From: Deltaproteobacteria bacterium
Lineage (GTDB): Bacteria; Desulfobacterota; Desulfobacteria; Desulfobacterales; Desulfatirhabdiaceae
Assembly: GCA_021778975.1 (NCBI GenBank)
Contig: JAJYBO010000185.1
Coordinates: 1 to 6,088 of the forward strand
Direction: 5' to 3'
DNA: 6,088 nt
Shown here: piece by piece, positions 5,673 through 6,088 of the stretch
How the letters are laid out: each line of letters begins with the position of its first letter
Numbering within the stretch: the stretch's first letter is position 1
Program-made: the position numbers and the translations under genes
The notes under the pieces: generated by a model
Told to the model about the DNA's origin: nothing
The model's input: only the letters and a program-made list of their open reading frames with translations
Database searches by the model: none

Positions 5673-5679
5673 GTGAACA

Positions 5680-5846
5680 ATTCAGGTGCGGCATCCGCCG
5701 CATAAAAGGGAATTCCGTGAAAACCGGAAGCGGTCCCGCCGCTGTCATCAGGGACGAACGCTGCAAAAAGTCACTGCAAGAGCATGAAACCTTGCGGGAA
5801 GACGCAGTCAGTAGAGCGATCTGAAAGCCAGAAGACCTGCCTGAAT
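5680..5846 (+). promoter_or_regulatory. Cobalamin riboswitch aptamer
   Basis: Helix P1 is visible as ATTCAGG (5680-5686) with CCTGAAT (5840-5846). Between them are the family's conserved stretches: AAAAGGGAATTCCGTGAAAA (5704-5723), GGTCCCGCCGCTGT around 5732-5745, GTCACTGCAAG (5770-5780), GCGGGAAGACGCAGTC near 5784-5800, and the B12 box AGCCAGAAGACCTGCC (5826-5841). The RNA binds a cobalamin, usually adenosylcobalamin, and here controls the corrinoid synthesis gene downstream through the terminator at 5919-5957. A further hairpin (5884-5889 with 5895-5900) lies between aptamer and terminator and may be the kissing-loop arm; I could not settle that pairing by eye. Confidence 0.95.
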
Positions 5847-5918
5847 ATGAAGCGCCGAAATCTGCGGAAACAGAAAATAGGATCGTGGCCAAAAGCCGCG
5901 GGCAAAGGAACCGGGTGC

Positions 5919-5957
5919 AGCCCTTCAGATTCGTGACGAATTTGAAGGGCTTTTTTT
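5919..5957 (+). terminator. Intrinsic terminator, expression platform of the riboswitch
   Basis: AGCCCTTCAGATTCG (5919-5933) pairs with CGAATTTGAAGGGCT (5937-5951) over 15 bp with one G-U pair and the loop TGA, followed by a T7 run. It stands 22 nt before the cbiA start codon. Its 5' arm TTCAGAT (5924-5930) is also complementary to ATCTGAA (5819-5825) beside the B12 box, a candidate antiterminator. Confidence 0.9.
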
Positions 5958-5979
5958 ATTGCAGATACACGATAACATA

Positions 5980-6088
5980 ATGGCGGAAAATATCAAAGGC
6001 ATTGTTGTCGCCGGAACCCAGAGCGGATCCGGCAAAACCACCATCAGCCTGGCCATACTGGCCGCGCTGAAACGCCGCGGATTCCGGG
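5980..6088 (+). CDS. cbiA: Cobyrinic acid a,c-diamide synthase, N-terminal fragment (cut by window end)
   Basis: 36 complete codons from ATG 5980: MAENIKGIVVAGTQSGSGKT and onward. The P-loop AGTQSGSGKTT (11-21), right after a short beta strand, and the following helix ending in KRRG are characteristic of the CobB/CbiA amidotransferases, which use ATP and glutamine to amidate the a and c side chains of cobyrinate (or hydrogenobyrinate). Other P-loop amidases of the same fold (CobQ/CbiP, BioD) cannot be excluded from 36 residues. The cobalamin riboswitch directly upstream makes corrinoid synthesis near certain, and cbiA fits the residues around the P-loop best. No good Shine-Dalgarno is seen before the ATG (the leader ends GATAACATA). 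Confidence 0.8.
   Translation, partial: MAENIKGIVVAGTQSGSGKTTISLAILAALKRRGFR

Noticed and set aside
5671..5687. Rex-like site TTGTGAACAATTCAGGT
   Set aside because: The left half resembles TTGTGAA, but the right half keeps only four of seven bases, and it overlaps the riboswitch P1 strand, which explains the sequence better.
5491..5892. Minus-strand open frame of 133 codons
   Set aside because: It lies antisense to the cobalamin riboswitch and across the repeat and both promoters; its product has no family features.

Overview
The window reads as a chromosomal segment of a strictly anaerobic, sulfate-reducing bacterium, most likely of the Desulfobacterota (Desulfobacterales-like). The clues are a dissimilatory-type ATP sulfurylase with a Cys-rich metal cluster, a selenocysteine-containing redox protein, a CoA-transferase/hydrolase fused to a GNAT domain, and an anaerobic-type cobyrinate amidase under a cobalamin riboswitch. 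The taxon is an inference from gene content, not from a search.

Layout, left to right. (1) 1-1722, minus strand: a large two-domain protein, acetyl-CoA hydrolase/transferase plus the start of a GNAT acetyltransferase, cut by the left edge. The residue aligned with the family's catalytic glutamate reads as glutamine. Its sigma70-like promoter lies at 1770-1798. (2) 1881-2105, plus strand: a signal recognition particle RNA of long form (about 225 nt), closed by pairing of its 5' and 3' ends, with a very small 5' (Alu-type) domain and its own promoter at 1848-1875. (3) 2237-4021, plus strand: a compact three-gene cluster. It begins with a peroxiredoxin/thioredoxin-fold selenoprotein whose UGA codon at 2363-2365 sits in a U-P-F-C active site and is followed by a SECIS-like hairpin. 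Next come an exported PA14-domain protein and, by an ATGA overlap, a class II aldolase/adducin-type protein. (4) 4033-4072: a bidirectional terminator shared by this cluster and the converging sat gene. (5) 4095-5366, minus strand: sat, ATP sulfurylase, with a promoter at 5507-5535. (6) 5562-5631: a small palindromic, MITE/REP-like repeat lying between two divergent promoters. (7) 5644-6088, plus strand: a promoter, a cobalamin riboswitch aptamer (5680-5846), an intrinsic terminator (5919-5957), and the start of a CbiA/CobB-type cobyrinic acid a,c-diamide synthase cut by the right edge.

How the parts work together: Sat activates sulfate to APS, the first step of dissimilatory sulfate reduction. 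CbiA belongs to corrinoid synthesis, which such organisms need for acetyl-CoA/Wood-Ljungdahl and methyltransferase chemistry, and the riboswitch should shut it off when cobalamin is plentiful. The SRP RNA is housekeeping. The three-gene selenoprotein cluster has no obvious shared pathway and is the least explained part. The most notable observations are the selenocysteine codon, which conventional gene calling would miss or truncate to start at 2384, and the Glu-to-Gln change in the CoA-transferase active site.
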